Positions 15,547 to 25,446 are shown, counted from the first letter of the stretch. The stretch: DNA of 64,000 nucleotides from Clostridiales bacterium (GCA_029268065.1 JAJUHC010000002.1:98675-162674), one strand, 5' to 3'. Numbers and translations are program-made. The notes: generated by a model from the sequence alone, not told the origin.

Positions 15547-16473
15547 TCAGCCGCCTATTACCGCTTCGAGCCCGAAGCCCGCCACAATGGCGCGCAGCTT
15601 TTCCATATGCGCGTCCGAAGGCGGCTCCGCCTGCATTCTTCCCTCGGACCTTTCCATGCGGTCGTTTTTAGACTCGCCCAGGCGATGATACGGCAGAAGG
15701 TGTACCTTTACGGACGTGTCCAGCCTGCTCACGATGAATTCTGAAAGCGCCCTCATATTCTCTTCGCTATCGTTGAAGCCTGGAATGACGGGAACCCTCG
15801 CCGCCATTTTCTTTTTTGCCTCCCTGAAAACACGCTCAGCGTTTTCAAGTATGAGCTCGTTCCCTACCCCGGTGCCCTTTTTGTGCATCTCGCTGTCCAT
15901 ATGCTTGAAATCGTACAGCACGAGGTCCGTGTGCTCCAATATCTTTGAGAGCTTGTCCCAGCTCCCGAAACCGCAGGTTTCAATAGCCGTATTGGCCCCG
16001 CCCTCCTTGCAGAGCGCAAGTATAGCGGAGCTGAACTCGGGCTGGCACAGCACCTCTCCGCCGCTTAGAGTCACGCCGCCCCCGGAGCCGTCAAAAAACA
16101 ACTTGTCTCGGAGCACGGCGTCGGCTATCTCTCCCGCGCTTTTCTCCTCTCCCACTATTTCCCTGGCATCCGCCGGGCAGGCATGAACGCAGGCGCCGCA
16201 GGCGTCGCAGAGCTTTCTGTCGGTGGAAGCCTTGCCGGCGGCTATCGTTACCGCCTTTTTAGGACATACGGAAACGCAGGCGCCGCAGCCGATGCATTTC
16301 TCCGCCATAAAAAACAGCTTCGGCTCCATTGTTCCCGACTCCGGATTCTGGCACCACCAGCAGCGAAGCGGACAGCCGCTTAGAAAGACGGTAGTCCTTA
16401 TGCCAGGCCCGTCGTGTATCGAATAGCCCTGTATATTGAATATTCTTCCTTTTACTTCTCTGAGATTAAGCAT
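15547..16473 (-). CDS. Glycyl-radical enzyme activating enzyme (radical SAM)
   Basis: The 308-residue enzyme has the activase signature YSIHDGPGIRTTVFLSGCPLRCWWC with the radical SAM cysteines C34, C38 and C41, then an inserted ferredoxin domain with two motifs (CIGCGACVSVCP and CDACGACVHACP), then GGGVTLSGGEVLCQPEF for SAM binding. It should form the glycyl radical on the enzyme encoded at 18296. I chose ATG 16473, six bases after GGGGGA, rather than TTG 16488. It overlaps the PucR gene by eight bases and belongs to its operon, divergent from its target enzyme. Confidence 0.93.
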   Translation of the reverse strand: MLNLREVKGRIFNIQGYSIHDGPGIRTTVFLSGCPLRCWWCQNPESGTMEPKLFFMAEKCIGCGACVSVCPKKAVTIAAGKASTDRKLCDACGACVHACPADAREIVGEEKSAGEIADAVLRDKLFFDGSGGGVTLSGGEVLCQPEFSSAILALCKEGGANTAIETCGFGSWDKLSKILEHTDLVLYDFKHMDSEMHKKGTGVGNELILENAERVFREAKKKMAARVPVIPGFNDSEENMRALSEFIVSRLDTSVKVHLLPYHRLGESKNDRMERSEGRMQAEPPSDAHMEKLRAIVAGFGLEAVIGG

Positions 16474-18052
16474 TTTTTCCCCCGTCAAGATTAAGTCTCA
16501 GGCCCATGACCCTTTCGTAGTACAAAATGAGCTGGCACGAGAAAAGCAGCTGCTGCCTTATCGCTCCGTCCTCAAAATTGATGTCTATGAGTTCCTCTAT
16601 CTTTTTCAGCTTGTTGAATATCGTATTCCTGTGCATAAATGTTTTCGCCGCGGTTTTCGATATGCTGCAGTCGTTCATGAGATACACATACAGCACGTCG
16701 CGAAGATTGTTGTTATGGTCGCGGTCATAGCGCGTCAGGTGGATTATGGCCGGATGATTGAGCAGGATAATGTCGTTGTTTCCGTATACGCTGCAGTAGC
16801 GCTGCGCGCAAAGCTCAATTATGCAGTACACACTGTACTTCTCGTGCGTGAATATGCGCTCGTTCGGCTCCAGCTCGAGCTGCCTCCCCAAAGTCAATAT
16901 CTGCCTCGCGAGTCTGTACTGGCTCCCCAGCTTGATATACTCCCTCGTCGCCCCCGAGTAGCTCAGATATGCGTCGTACTTCTCCAAAAAAGCTTTCAGT
17001 CTGAGATCGTTTTCCAGCTCCAGAGAAAACAGCCTCTTCGGATGATACAGCACCACCACCATTTCGGACTCTTCCGCAGCTATATGACTTATCGGGAATA
17101 TCTTGTGAAGCTCGGCAATGATTTCGGCGGTTCGTGACGTCGGCTTTTCAAAGCCGATCAAAATCACACGCGAAAACGCAAGCGGTTTTGTAGGATATTT
17201 TATCAGCTCGTCCCTAATTTCCGACGAGTTGTTGAAACGCTTGTCCAGTATGTCATTCCATAGCTGCTTGAAGCGGCGGTCCTCCTCCGACAGGTCCCTG
17301 CTGCCCAGCGCGAGAAGCGACAGCGCAAGGGGCTCCTCGGAATAGTTGGTAAGCGATCTGAGGTCGAAAGGCATCACGGGCCTTTCGTAAATGAAAATCA
17401 GCATCACATAAGACTCTTTTATCGGAATGGTGCGGCTGTAAACCGTAAGGTCATAGTTGGGGAAAGAGATCCTGCCGTAACCGTCGTGCAGCTCGCTGTC
17501 CGACTTCAGCGAGCTTAGCTGCCCGGCCGACAGTCGCCCCTCTCCGACAAGACTTCTGAAAACCGGTATCCTGCTGCTGAGCTTGTTGCACCCGGCCACA
17601 ACAAAGCCCTCGGGATCTATCAAAAAAACCGAAGCGCCGGATTCTTCGGAGAGATACTCCATTATCATTTGCGTGCTCGGGCTGCTTTTCATCCCCTGGA
17701 GCTCCCTTTGCCAGCGTCTTTGCCTCCGCATAATCCCGTTTATGAGGTTATAGCATTCCGCAAGGCTGAGCGAGGTTTCAATGAAGCTTATTTTGAACCC
17801 GCTTGTAAGCTCGTCCGGAAGCGGCTCGGCCGCTTCAGCGGTTATGACAAGCGCAGACGGCTCCACATCAGGGTTGGAAGCGAGGACATCCCGAACCTGT
17901 TTCTGGGTCCCGATGTAAATGAGGTCGGACTGAAGCGCGCGCTGAGAGTCGAGAAGCTCTATTTCCCTGTTTTTTTCAAAATCCGCGGGAAATAACTTCT
18001 CCGAAATCAGGCTGTCGCCCAGGCACGCTCTGATATATTTCAGATTGAACAT
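16466..18052 (-). CDS. PucR family transcription regulator
   Basis: This 528-residue protein ends with the PucR C-terminal helix-turn-helix block (NNNLRDVLYVYLMNDCSISKTAAKTFMHRNTIFNKLKKIEELIDINF, about 445-495), preceded by a GGDEF-like/CdaR-type middle region and an N-terminal sensory region. PucR-class proteins usually activate catabolic genes in response to the substrate. Here it sits divergent to a glycyl radical enzyme and upstream of its activase, so local control is likely. ATG 18052 follows GGGGTG. The effector cannot be read from sequence. Confidence 0.85.
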   Translation of the reverse strand: MFNLKYIRACLGDSLISEKLFPADFEKNREIELLDSQRALQSDLIYIGTQKQVRDVLASNPDVEPSALVITAEAAEPLPDELTSGFKISFIETSLSLAECYNLINGIMRRQRRWQRELQGMKSSPSTQMIMEYLSEESGASVFLIDPEGFVVAGCNKLSSRIPVFRSLVGEGRLSAGQLSSLKSDSELHDGYGRISFPNYDLTVYSRTIPIKESYVMLIFIYERPVMPFDLRSLTNYSEEPLALSLLALGSRDLSEEDRRFKQLWNDILDKRFNNSSEIRDELIKYPTKPLAFSRVILIGFEKPTSRTAEIIAELHKIFPISHIAAEESEMVVVLYHPKRLFSLELENDLRLKAFLEKYDAYLSYSGATREYIKLGSQYRLARQILTLGRQLELEPNERIFTHEKYSVYCIIELCAQRYCSVYGNNDIILLNHPAIIHLTRYDRDHNNNLRDVLYVYLMNDCSISKTAAKTFMHRNTIFNKLKKIEELIDINFEDGAIRQQLLFSCQLILYYERVMGLRLNLDGGKNA

Positions 18053-18295
18053 TCAGACACCCCTTCTCACTTTGCCGCACTTATGAGGCAATTATATATT
18101 ACCGCTTGTCTATATTCTACAATAAATTTATAAAAACTAAAACCAATAAGTGAAATGCACACATTTTATCTGCTCCAATGTGCTTGCGATACAGAATGAA
18201 CGCCTCTGGGCATCGTGTGCTTGAAAGCGTCACTTGCTCATGATATTTTCAATGATAGATAGAATGATGCAAAACATTATGAAAGAGGAAAAGGT
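18053..18295. promoter_or_regulatory. Divergent control region between pucR-like gene and glycyl radical enzyme
   Basis: The 243-bp region separates two divergent transcripts and should hold both promoters and the PucR binding sites. It is AT-rich near the PucR end. I could not place convincing -35/-10 pairs. Confidence 0.4.
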
Positions 18296-20698
18296 ATGAC
18301 AGACAGAGTTAAACGCATGATAGAAAGCCTTAACATAAATAAATACCCTCTCTGCATAGAGAAGTTCCGTTTGGCCAACGAATCGCTGGACTCCACCTCC
18401 GGCGAACCAATGATGATCCGCAGAGCCAAGCTGCACGAGCATATACTGGACAACATCACTATTTTCATCGAGGACGACGATCCGATAGCGGGCGTCGGCG
18501 CGAGCAAGCCCTTCGGACTGGAAATGGACTATGAATACGGAGTCTGGACCCCCGACGAGGTCCAGTCCCTGAAAAGCGAGATATACACCATTTCTCCCGA
18601 GGACGAAAAGGAGCTTTACGAGCTCAACGCGCGCTTTGCCGGCAACAGCCTGAACTCGAACCTTGTCGACGCGCTTTCCAAATCCCTGGCATACAACGAC
18701 AGGCTGTGGCCGTTCATGAAATCGGGCGTCATACTGCCGCCATGGAAGGATAAAAAGGGCGGCTCAGGCGGCGGCTTCGCCATGTCCGGAATGGGTCTCG
18801 GTCCGGGCTTCTTCCTCGTATGCATAGATTTTGAAAAAATCCTCAGGGAAGGCGCGAAATCCGTAATCAGCGAAGCAAAAAAGTGCCTTGAAGACCTTCG
18901 CTACACCGACGGTGAGAGCATACAGAGGCGCTATTACTGGGAAGCCGTCGTGAGAGTATTCGAGGCGTGGATACGCTGGGCAAAACGTTACGCGGATCTC
19001 GCGGAAGGTATGGCGGCCGGAGAAAACGACCCCGTCCGCAGGGCGGAGCTGCTTGAAATGTCCCGCATGTGCAGAAAGGTTCCCTATGAGCCTGCCGACA
19101 CCTTCAAGGAGGCAATGCAGTCTTTTTGGCTTACCTTTTTGCTCGCCTGCCCCTCGCCCACCACGACCGCCGGGCGCTTTGACCAGTACATGTATCCCTT
19201 CTACAAGAAGGATATAGAAGCCGGCGTCATTACAAGGGACGAGGCGCTTGAATGGCTCGAAATTCTGCGCTGCAAGACGATGAAGATAAACCGCGTGTCC
19301 GGTCAGGCCAACCGCGCCAAAAACTCCGGCATGGCAAAGTGGTATAACTGGACCATCGGCGGAGTCAGGGCGGACGGAAGCGACGCGACGAACGAGCTTT
19401 CCTACCTCCTTCTCGAGGCCGCTATGGAGACCCAGCTTCCCCACCACACGATAACCGTCCGCGTGCACGAGAACACACCCCCCGAGCTTATGAAAAAATC
19501 CCTTGAGCTTGTCCGCTCGGGTCTCGGAATGCCCGCCTTCCTCGGGGACAAAAGCTATATCAGGTTCTTTACCATGAACGGCGTCCCCCTCGAGGACGCC
19601 CGCGACTACTGCGCGACGGGCTGCGTGGACGGGAACATTCCCGCGGTAACAAGAAGCCAGGTCGTGATATTCTTCATCATCGCCCAGGCCTTCGATGTCT
19701 TCCTGCACAACGGATACTGCCGCTTTACCAAGGAGGATGTCGGCATCAAAAGCGGGGACGTTACGAAGATGGCCACCTTTGAGGATTTCAAGGAGGCCTT
19801 CTACAAGCAGCTGCACTACCTAATCGGTCTTGCCGCAGAGAGGAACAACGTCGAACAGATCTCGCAGCGCGAGCTCTTTCCGGACGCCTTCCGCTCCGCC
19901 CTTATGCGCGACGGCGTAAAGATCGGAAAGGACCTCCTGGACCGCAGATTCGATTTTGAAAACAGCAACCTTTTGGGAGCGGTCGGCGGCGTCAACGTCG
20001 GCGACTCGCTCATGGCGATAAAGAAGCTCATATTTGACGATAAAAAGTACAGCATGGAGGAGCTGCTGAACGCGCTCGACGCAAACTGGGAGGGCTACGA
20101 CGAGATGCGCCGCGACTTCAGGGACGCTCCTAAATACGGCAACGATATCGACGAGGTGGATTACCTGGTCGCGGAAGTCTATCAGAAGTTCTCTGACTTC
20201 TGCTACGGTTATTCGAACGCATACGGCGGCACCGTTGTTCCGAATGCTATATCAATATCCGCGCATCAGCCCGGCGGCGCCAACACCGGGGCCACTCCCG
20301 ACGGACGCAAGGGAGGCGAGATTCTCGCCGACGCCTCACTTTCCCCGAACCACGGAATGGATAAAAACGGTCCGCTCGCCGTGTTTAAGAGCGCCATGAA
20401 AATAAACGCCGATCCCTATCAGGGCATGCTGCACAACATGAAATTCCATCCTTCGGCCCTGAAAACCGACGAGGACCTTAATAAGCTCGGAAACCTTATC
20501 AAAACATACCTTACAAACGGAGGAAAGCACATACAGTTCAACGTTGTGAAACGTGAGGAGATGGTGGAGGCCAAGGCGCTCCCCGAGCGTCACCGCGACC
20601 TCGTGGTCCGCGTAGCCGGATACAGCGCTTACTTTACGCGGCTTACCCCCCAGATCCAGGACGAGGTCATCAACAGGACATCCTTTGAAAACATTTAG
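18296..20698 (+). CDS. Glycyl radical enzyme of unknown specificity
   Basis: The 800-residue protein spans the full PFL-like fold. The radical Gly is G775 in VVRVAGYSAYF; the catalytic Cys is C443 in DYCATGCVDGN. Diol/glycerol dehydratase, choline lyase and hydroxyphenylacetate decarboxylase carry Cys-x-Glu at this place (usually GCVEP); this protein has Cys-Val-Asp-Gly-Asn. Pyruvate formate-lyase has two adjacent Cys, also not the case here. So the fold and radical chemistry are secure but the reaction is not. The start is ATG 18296 after AGAGGAAAAGG. Its activase and a PucR regulator are divergent; hydrolase genes follow after a weak hairpin. Confidence 0.92.
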   Translation: MTDRVKRMIESLNINKYPLCIEKFRLANESLDSTSGEPMMIRRAKLHEHILDNITIFIEDDDPIAGVGASKPFGLEMDYEYGVWTPDEVQSLKSEIYTISPEDEKELYELNARFAGNSLNSNLVDALSKSLAYNDRLWPFMKSGVILPPWKDKKGGSGGGFAMSGMGLGPGFFLVCIDFEKILREGAKSVISEAKKCLEDLRYTDGESIQRRYYWEAVVRVFEAWIRWAKRYADLAEGMAAGENDPVRRAELLEMSRMCRKVPYEPADTFKEAMQSFWLTFLLACPSPTTTAGRFDQYMYPFYKKDIEAGVITRDEALEWLEILRCKTMKINRVSGQANRAKNSGMAKWYNWTIGGVRADGSDATNELSYLLLEAAMETQLPHHTITVRVHENTPPELMKKSLELVRSGLGMPAFLGDKSYIRFFTMNGVPLEDARDYCATGCVDGNIPAVTRSQVVIFFIIAQAFDVFLHNGYCRFTKEDVGIKSGDVTKMATFEDFKEAFYKQLHYLIGLAAERNNVEQISQRELFPDAFRSALMRDGVKIGKDLLDRRFDFENSNLLGAVGGVNVGDSLMAIKKLIFDDKKYSMEELLNALDANWEGYDEMRRDFRDAPKYGNDIDEVDYLVAEVYQKFSDFCYGYSNAYGGTVVPNAISISAHQPGGANTGATPDGRKGGEILADASLSPNHGMDKNGPLAVFKSAMKINADPYQGMLHNMKFHPSALKTDEDLNKLGNLIKTYLTNGGKHIQFNVVKREEMVEAKALPERHRDLVVRVAGYSAYFTRLTPQIQDEVINRTSFENI

Positions 20699-20733
20699 GA
20701 CCGGAATGCCGCCGGTCGGATTGGACCAACATA

Positions 20734-20762
20734 AAACCCCGTAGTTTCAGGCTGCGGGGTTT
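20734..20762 (+). terminator. Hairpin between glycyl radical enzyme and hydrolase gene
   Basis: AAACCCCGTAG and CTGCGGGGTTT form a stem with one G-T pair; the T run is short (TTTGCCCTGTTT), so partial read-through into the hydrolase gene is likely. Confidence 0.6.
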
Positions 20763-20801
20763 GCCCTGTTTGGATTTTTGCGGAAGGAGCAAGGACGACA
20801 T

Positions 20802-23800
20802 ATGGATGCATCTGAAAAAACGGTCACGGGGAAAAAATATCCCCGAATCAAGAAGCTTTCAAGATATATCGGCGGCTTTGACGGCACGAGGCTTGCCGCC
20901 GATATAGTCATGCCGGCTGATGAAAACGGGGACACGCCGAAGGAAAAGCTGCCGGTTATACTTACGGCGTCTCGGGGAGGCAGATGGCAGGATGACTGCG
21001 TGACCGAAAAAAAGCTCATCGCGTGCGGCTACGTCTATGTGATTGTGGAAATGCGCGGCTGCGGGGCGTCGTACGGCGTGAACGACAGCTTCGCTTCAAT
21101 TGAAAACCGCAAAGATGTCGCGGCGATAATAGGCTGGATTTCTGACCAGCCATGGTGCGACGGCAACATAGGCATGCTTGGAGGCTCGAACAGGGGCTTC
21201 ATCCAGCTTGCCTCGGCAACTCTTGCGCCCCGGGGGCTGAGGTCTATCATACCTGCGGTCGCGAACATCGACTTTTACTATCAGAATTACCCGAACGGCG
21301 TCTCTGCGCTCCCCTCGAGAATGCTTTCCGGCTTCTCCTCACCCGTAAAAAGGACGAAAGAGGAGCTTCTCGAGACGGTTTCCCCCGTCGACGAGGACGC
21401 CGGGGGATATATGGCATATGAGGCTTACGAAAAAGACCAGTTTCCCAACAACAGGAATTTTGTGGGGAACCTTCTTCTGCCGAACATGTACAGGGATTCC
21501 GAAAACCCGAACTTCGGAGGCGCAAAGACAAATCTTCTTATACCGCCGGTCGCGTACACAGACGCTTTCAAAAAAAGCGACATAAAAATGTATCAAATCG
21601 GCGGATGGTTCGATTCAAATGTTCTCGGACAGCTTATCGCTCAGAAGAGCTGGGGCGGACTTCTGACGATCGGTCCCTGGAATCATTTTGAGTGCAGCCG
21701 CAGCAGGGCCCCGGAAAACGTGGGCTTCACAAACTCCAATTTGGACTTGGCCGGGGAATACAGGCGCTGGTTCGACCGCACGCTCAAGAATGAGGAGAAC
21801 GGTATGGAGCAGCGCCCGCCCCTCCTATACTATACGCTTGGAGCTAAGCCGGGGCAGGAGTGGCGCTACGCCGAAAGCTGGCCGCCCTACAACACGGTTA
21901 AAACGAAGCTCTACTTCGACGGGGCAAAATCCGGCACGGTTTCATCAGTGAACGACGGAACGTTGAGCCAGACAATGCCCGAAAAGCCCTCCAGGGACCG
22001 CTGTATTGCCGACACCTCCGTGAAGGTATTTGACAACGGGGACGGGAAGGGCGGCTTTGACCGTATGAACCGCCATTGGGACGGCGACATGTCGGTCTGC
22101 GTGGACAGCAAGGGGCTTACTTACACCTCGGCGCCCCTTTTCCAAGTCTATGAAAATGAAATGACCGGAACGCCCCTCGTCGACCTTTGGGTCTCCTCGA
22201 CGGCGCCCGATGCCGATTTTCTCGTATACCTTGAAGAGGTCTTCCCCGACGGGCGCTCCAAATTCATAACCGAGGGCGAGATTCGCGCCTCTCACAGAAG
22301 CGTGGAGGCCAACGAAGCCTGGGAGGCCGTGGGAGCGGTTTATCATCCGAGTCTCGAAGACGATTGCATAAGGCGCCTCAAAGAGGGAATGAACGAGCCC
22401 GTTAACCTTTGCTTCGCGCTCGAGCCCACATCCTATGTTTTCTCAAAAGGGAGCCGGATACGCGTTACCGTTACCTTTGCGGACTTTCAAACCTTCCAGC
22501 ACCCCATGTACACAGGCGGCGAGCCGTCCGTCGAGCTCTGCCTCGGCGGCGACAGGGCTTCTTCAATCACGCTCCCCTTCGTCGAGCACACGGAAAACGT
22601 ATATAACGGAAGCGTGAGCATCGGATCGTACGAAGGACCCGCCACGCTATACATGTTCAGGGACAAAATGTTCCTGAACTTCGGCGGAGTCTGGAAAAGC
22701 TGGGATATGGAAAGTACTGACGCAGAATATGAGCTTGCGGGCCGCAGCGCTGTTTTCAAAAACGCGGGCTTTGCGTTTACGCCGGAGGGAGACCCGCTGA
22801 AAAACGGCGCAGCGCAGAACTACCAGGGAGGCTCTAAGACCACTCAGCCCTTCCCCGCCGCCCGGCATATGCATCTGGCCGCCGTGCCAACCCAAATTCG
22901 CAGTGAAACCCTTTTTGTCCCCGCCGAGAAAAACCTGCTTATCGATCTTTTTAAGCCTGAAAGCGGGCAAGACAAAGCTCCCTGTGTAATTTTTATACAC
23001 GGCTACGGCGGATCGCTGTCAATACTCGACCCGCAGCTTGTAAAGCTCATTGACAACGGCTTTGCCGTCGCGGGAGTCGACCTTCGAAATTACCCCCCCA
23101 ACTATTCTCCCGATCACATACACGATATCAAGGGCAGCGTGCGCTATCTGCGCGCAAACGCCGACAGGATAGGCATAGATCCCGACAGGATAGGCGTCTA
23201 CGGCTATTCGCTGGGCGGAAATATGGCTCTCATGCTCGCCGTGAGCGGAGACGACGAGGAATTTGAAGGCACGGTGGGCGGAAACCTCGGATACTCGAGC
23301 CGCGTCCAGGCGGCCGTCGCCGGCTACGCCTGGAGCGACGCCCTGTATATGGGTCTTGACCTTGCCAACGAGTACAGCTATGACCCCTCTGTGGCGGCTG
23401 AAAAGCTCATCGTCTCCGACGGAGAGTTTTCGCCCTCCTGTGAAATTTTCGGCTTTTCCGGCAAGGGAAAGGGCATAGGCGTACTCCGGGCTTATATCGA
23501 GGCCGGCCTGGAGGGCACAAACGAGCTTTACGACAGAAAAATCGCGGAAGCGAAAAAGTGCAGCCCCCTGTATCACATAAAACCCGACGCGCCGCCAATC
23601 GCATTGTTCCACGGTCTCGGGATGACCAGAGTGCATATTCCGAACAATCAGACATACCGCACCTTCGAGGCTCTCAGCCGGAACGGCGTGCGCGCGTTCA
23701 TGTTCAGCAACACGCAGGGCGAATACGGCTCAGCGCCGGAAATACAGGACGCCGTACTGTCGTTTCTCAAAAACCACCTTATGCATCCTCCGAAAAACAT

Positions 23801-24149
23801 GAAGGCGGTCGTAAAAGAAGGCTCGAAAAAGGCAGTCGTAAACAACCTGAGCCGTGAAATGGAGGCCGAGGCGTTTACGAGCGGCGGACGCATGATGCTC
23901 CCCGTATCTTTTGTTGCGGAAATACTTGGCGATGTGGTACAATGGGGTGCTGGTTCAAATAGCGTTATCGTAAAGAATAAAGGTGATTCTTTTGCGTGCG
24001 AACCGAAATTGTCCGCAGAGGAGAAGGGAGATGTTCTTCGGTCAGGGGACGGGACGCTGTTTTGCGATGTCTGCCGCATGGGCAGACTTGCGGGAGCGGA
24101 AATAAGAAGCTTTGACAACTTCAAAATGGTCACGATTACAATGCAGTAA
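20802..24149 (+). CDS. Three-part fusion: CocE/NonD hydrolase + second alpha/beta hydrolase + stalk-like domain
   Basis: The 1115-residue protein has (1) a CocE/X-Pro dipeptidyl-peptidase hydrolase, residues about 15-600, with nucleophile S129 in GGSNRG, D271 in GGWFD and H295 in GPWNH, plus a jelly-roll C-terminal part; (2) an alpha/beta hydrolase, about 695-1010, with S803 in GYSLGG; and (3) a C-terminal copper-amine-oxidase-N-like stalk domain, about 1025-1110 (MMLPVSFVAEILG...NSVIVKN). The second hydrolase shows no Asp in the usual HG..D..V place (HGLGMTRVHI) and no clear late His, so it may be inactive. There is no signal peptide. CocE enzymes cleave esters or acyl-peptides. ATG 20802 follows AAGGAGCAAGG. 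Confidence 0.85.
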   Translation: MDASEKTVTGKKYPRIKKLSRYIGGFDGTRLAADIVMPADENGDTPKEKLPVILTASRGGRWQDDCVTEKKLIACGYVYVIVEMRGCGASYGVNDSFASIENRKDVAAIIGWISDQPWCDGNIGMLGGSNRGFIQLASATLAPRGLRSIIPAVANIDFYYQNYPNGVSALPSRMLSGFSSPVKRTKEELLETVSPVDEDAGGYMAYEAYEKDQFPNNRNFVGNLLLPNMYRDSENPNFGGAKTNLLIPPVAYTDAFKKSDIKMYQIGGWFDSNVLGQLIAQKSWGGLLTIGPWNHFECSRSRAPENVGFTNSNLDLAGEYRRWFDRTLKNEENGMEQRPPLLYYTLGAKPGQEWRYAESWPPYNTVKTKLYFDGAKSGTVSSVNDGTLSQTMPEKPSRDRCIADTSVKVFDNGDGKGGFDRMNRHWDGDMSVCVDSKGLTYTSAPLFQVYENEMTGTPLVDLWVSSTAPDADFLVYLEEVFPDGRSKFITEGEIRASHRSVEANEAWEAVGAVYHPSLEDDCIRRLKEGMNEPVNLCFALEPTSYVFSKGSRIRVTVTFADFQTFQHPMYTGGEPSVELCLGGDRASSITLPFVEHTENVYNGSVSIGSYEGPATLYMFRDKMFLNFGGVWKSWDMESTDAEYELAGRSAVFKNAGFAFTPEGDPLKNGAAQNYQGGSKTTQPFPAARHMHLAAVPTQIRSETLFVPAEKNLLIDLFKPESGQDKAPCVIFIHGYGGSLSILDPQLVKLIDNGFAVAGVDLRNYPPNYSPDHIHDIKGSVRYLRANADRIGIDPDRIGVYGYSLGGNMALMLAVSGDDEEFEGTVGGNLGYSSRVQAAVAGYAWSDALYMGLDLANEYSYDPSVAAEKLIVSDGEFSPSCEIFGFSGKGKGIGVLRAYIEAGLEGTNELYDRKIAEAKKCSPLYHIKPDAPPIALFHGLGMTRVHIPNNQTYRTFEALSRNGVRAFMFSNTQGEYGSAPEIQDAVLSFLKNHLMHPPKNMKAVVKEGSKKAVVNNLSREMEAEAFTSGGRMMLPVSFVAEILGDVVQWGAGSNSVIVKNKGDSFACEPKLSAEEKGDVLRSGDGTLFCDVCRMGRLAGAEIRSFDNFKMVTITMQ

Positions 24150-24174
24150 AGTACTGTTTATACAAGGAGTGAAT

Positions 24175-25353
24175 ATGGACGATTTCACAAGACTTGATGA
24201 GCTGCTGAGAGAATTCGCCGGAAAAAGCGTTCCCAGCTGTGCCTGCGCCGTGGCGCGGGACGGCGAAATAATCTACGAGGGATATTACGGCTATGCGGAT
24301 ATTGAGGAAAAAAAGCCGCTCGGCCCCGATTCCCTGTACAGGCAGGCTTCAATGACGAAGCTTGTGACTTACGCAATACTTATGATGCTCTTTGAGCACG
24401 GCCAATTCCAGATGCATCAGCCCATATCCGATTTCTTCCCGGAATGGGCCGAAAAGAAGAAATTCATAATTCTTCCTGACGGCAGCCTTGATGTGGCTCC
24501 GCTGAACAAGCCGATAACGGTCAGAGACGCCGTGATAATGTCCTGCGGTCTGCCTTATTGCTTTTCTCCTGTCGGCAGGGACTGCAAAAACCCAACCACC
24601 CTTGCCATGAGCAGAGCAATGGAGCCGCTCTGGGAAAAGGGTCATTACACCCTGCGCGAGGTCATAAGGGCCGTCGCGGACGTTCCGGTGGCGTTTGAGC
24701 CGGGCACCCGCTGGCTTTACGGCTTCGGAAGCGAACTCGTCGCCGGCATAGTCGAGGAGCTCACGGGTATGCCTCTTAGTATCGCCATGAACGACTATAT
24801 CTTTAATCCTCTCGGCATGCGTGAAACCGATACGCATTTCCGCGACGATATGGAGTCGCGGCTTGTGGCCATGTACGGCGTTATGCGCGACGGCTTTAAA
24901 AAAATGCCCGGGGAAATGGACAGGATCCACCGCCCCGGCGAGGAAAACGAGCTCGGCAGGCCCATGCTGCTGACTAATGTGCGTGATTTTTCCAAATTCA
25001 TGCAAATGCTCGCCTGCGGCGGCATTTATAACGGCAAGCGTCTGCTCAGCGAAAAAACAGTAGAATTCATGAGGACAAACTGCCTTCGCGGCGAAGCCCT
25101 CGATGAATTCCAGCAGGAAAACAACGGCTATAACAGCTTTTACGGCTACGGCTACGGGGTCCGCACACTGCTTAATTACGCGCCCGGCTGCGGCTCGCCG
25201 GGCTCATTCGGCTGGACTGGCGGCTACGGCACCTGGTGCGAGGCCGATCCGGCGAGAGGCCTTTCCATAGTCTATATGCACAATATGCTGCCCAACATGG
25301 AAAAGGAACACCACCACAGGGTGCGCGAAACGGTTTACAGTTGTGTAGAATAA
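24175..25353 (+). CDS. Serine hydrolase of the class C beta-lactamase/esterase family
   Basis: The 392-residue protein has S59-M-T-K62 (SxxK) as catalytic Ser/Lys, Y182 in LYGFGSELVAG in the usual YxN place, and FGWTGGYG late in the protein in place of the KTG/HTGG box. No signal peptide is visible, so an esterase or peptidase in the cytoplasm is more likely than a beta-lactamase. ATG 24175 follows AAGGAG and lies 25 bases after the fusion hydrolase; the two genes form a transcription unit ended by a strong terminator at 25375. Confidence 0.87.
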   Translation: MDDFTRLDELLREFAGKSVPSCACAVARDGEIIYEGYYGYADIEEKKPLGPDSLYRQASMTKLVTYAILMMLFEHGQFQMHQPISDFFPEWAEKKKFIILPDGSLDVAPLNKPITVRDAVIMSCGLPYCFSPVGRDCKNPTTLAMSRAMEPLWEKGHYTLREVIRAVADVPVAFEPGTRWLYGFGSELVAGIVEELTGMPLSIAMNDYIFNPLGMRETDTHFRDDMESRLVAMYGVMRDGFKKMPGEMDRIHRPGEENELGRPMLLTNVRDFSKFMQMLACGGIYNGKRLLSEKTVEFMRTNCLRGEALDEFQQENNGYNSFYGYGYGVRTLLNYAPGCGSPGSFGWTGGYGTWCEADPARGLSIVYMHNMLPNMEKEHHHRVRETVYSCVE

Positions 25354-25374
25354 TAATATCCTTATTTGGATAAT

Positions 25375-25417
25375 ACACAAAGCCCGCGGTCTATCGAGAC
25401 CGCGGGCTTTGTGTTTT
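25375..25417. terminator. Strong bidirectional terminator
   Basis: ACACAAAGCCCGCGGTCT and its reverse complement form an 18-bp perfect stem with a 4-base loop, then TTTTT, between the convergent hydrolase and membrane-ferredoxin operons. Confidence 0.9.
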
Positions 25418-25446
25418 TGCCGGCTTCAGGCTGTTGCCGCCGCTTT

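Noticed and set aside
18764..19816. 350-codon minus-strand frame opposite the glycyl radical enzyme
   Set aside because: Antisense shadow of a GC-rich gene with strong codon bias; no start signal or known motif.
24175..25353. Beta-lactamase conferring resistance
   Set aside because: No signal peptide, and the KTG box is replaced by WTGG; the context is catabolic, so esterase or peptidase is more likely.
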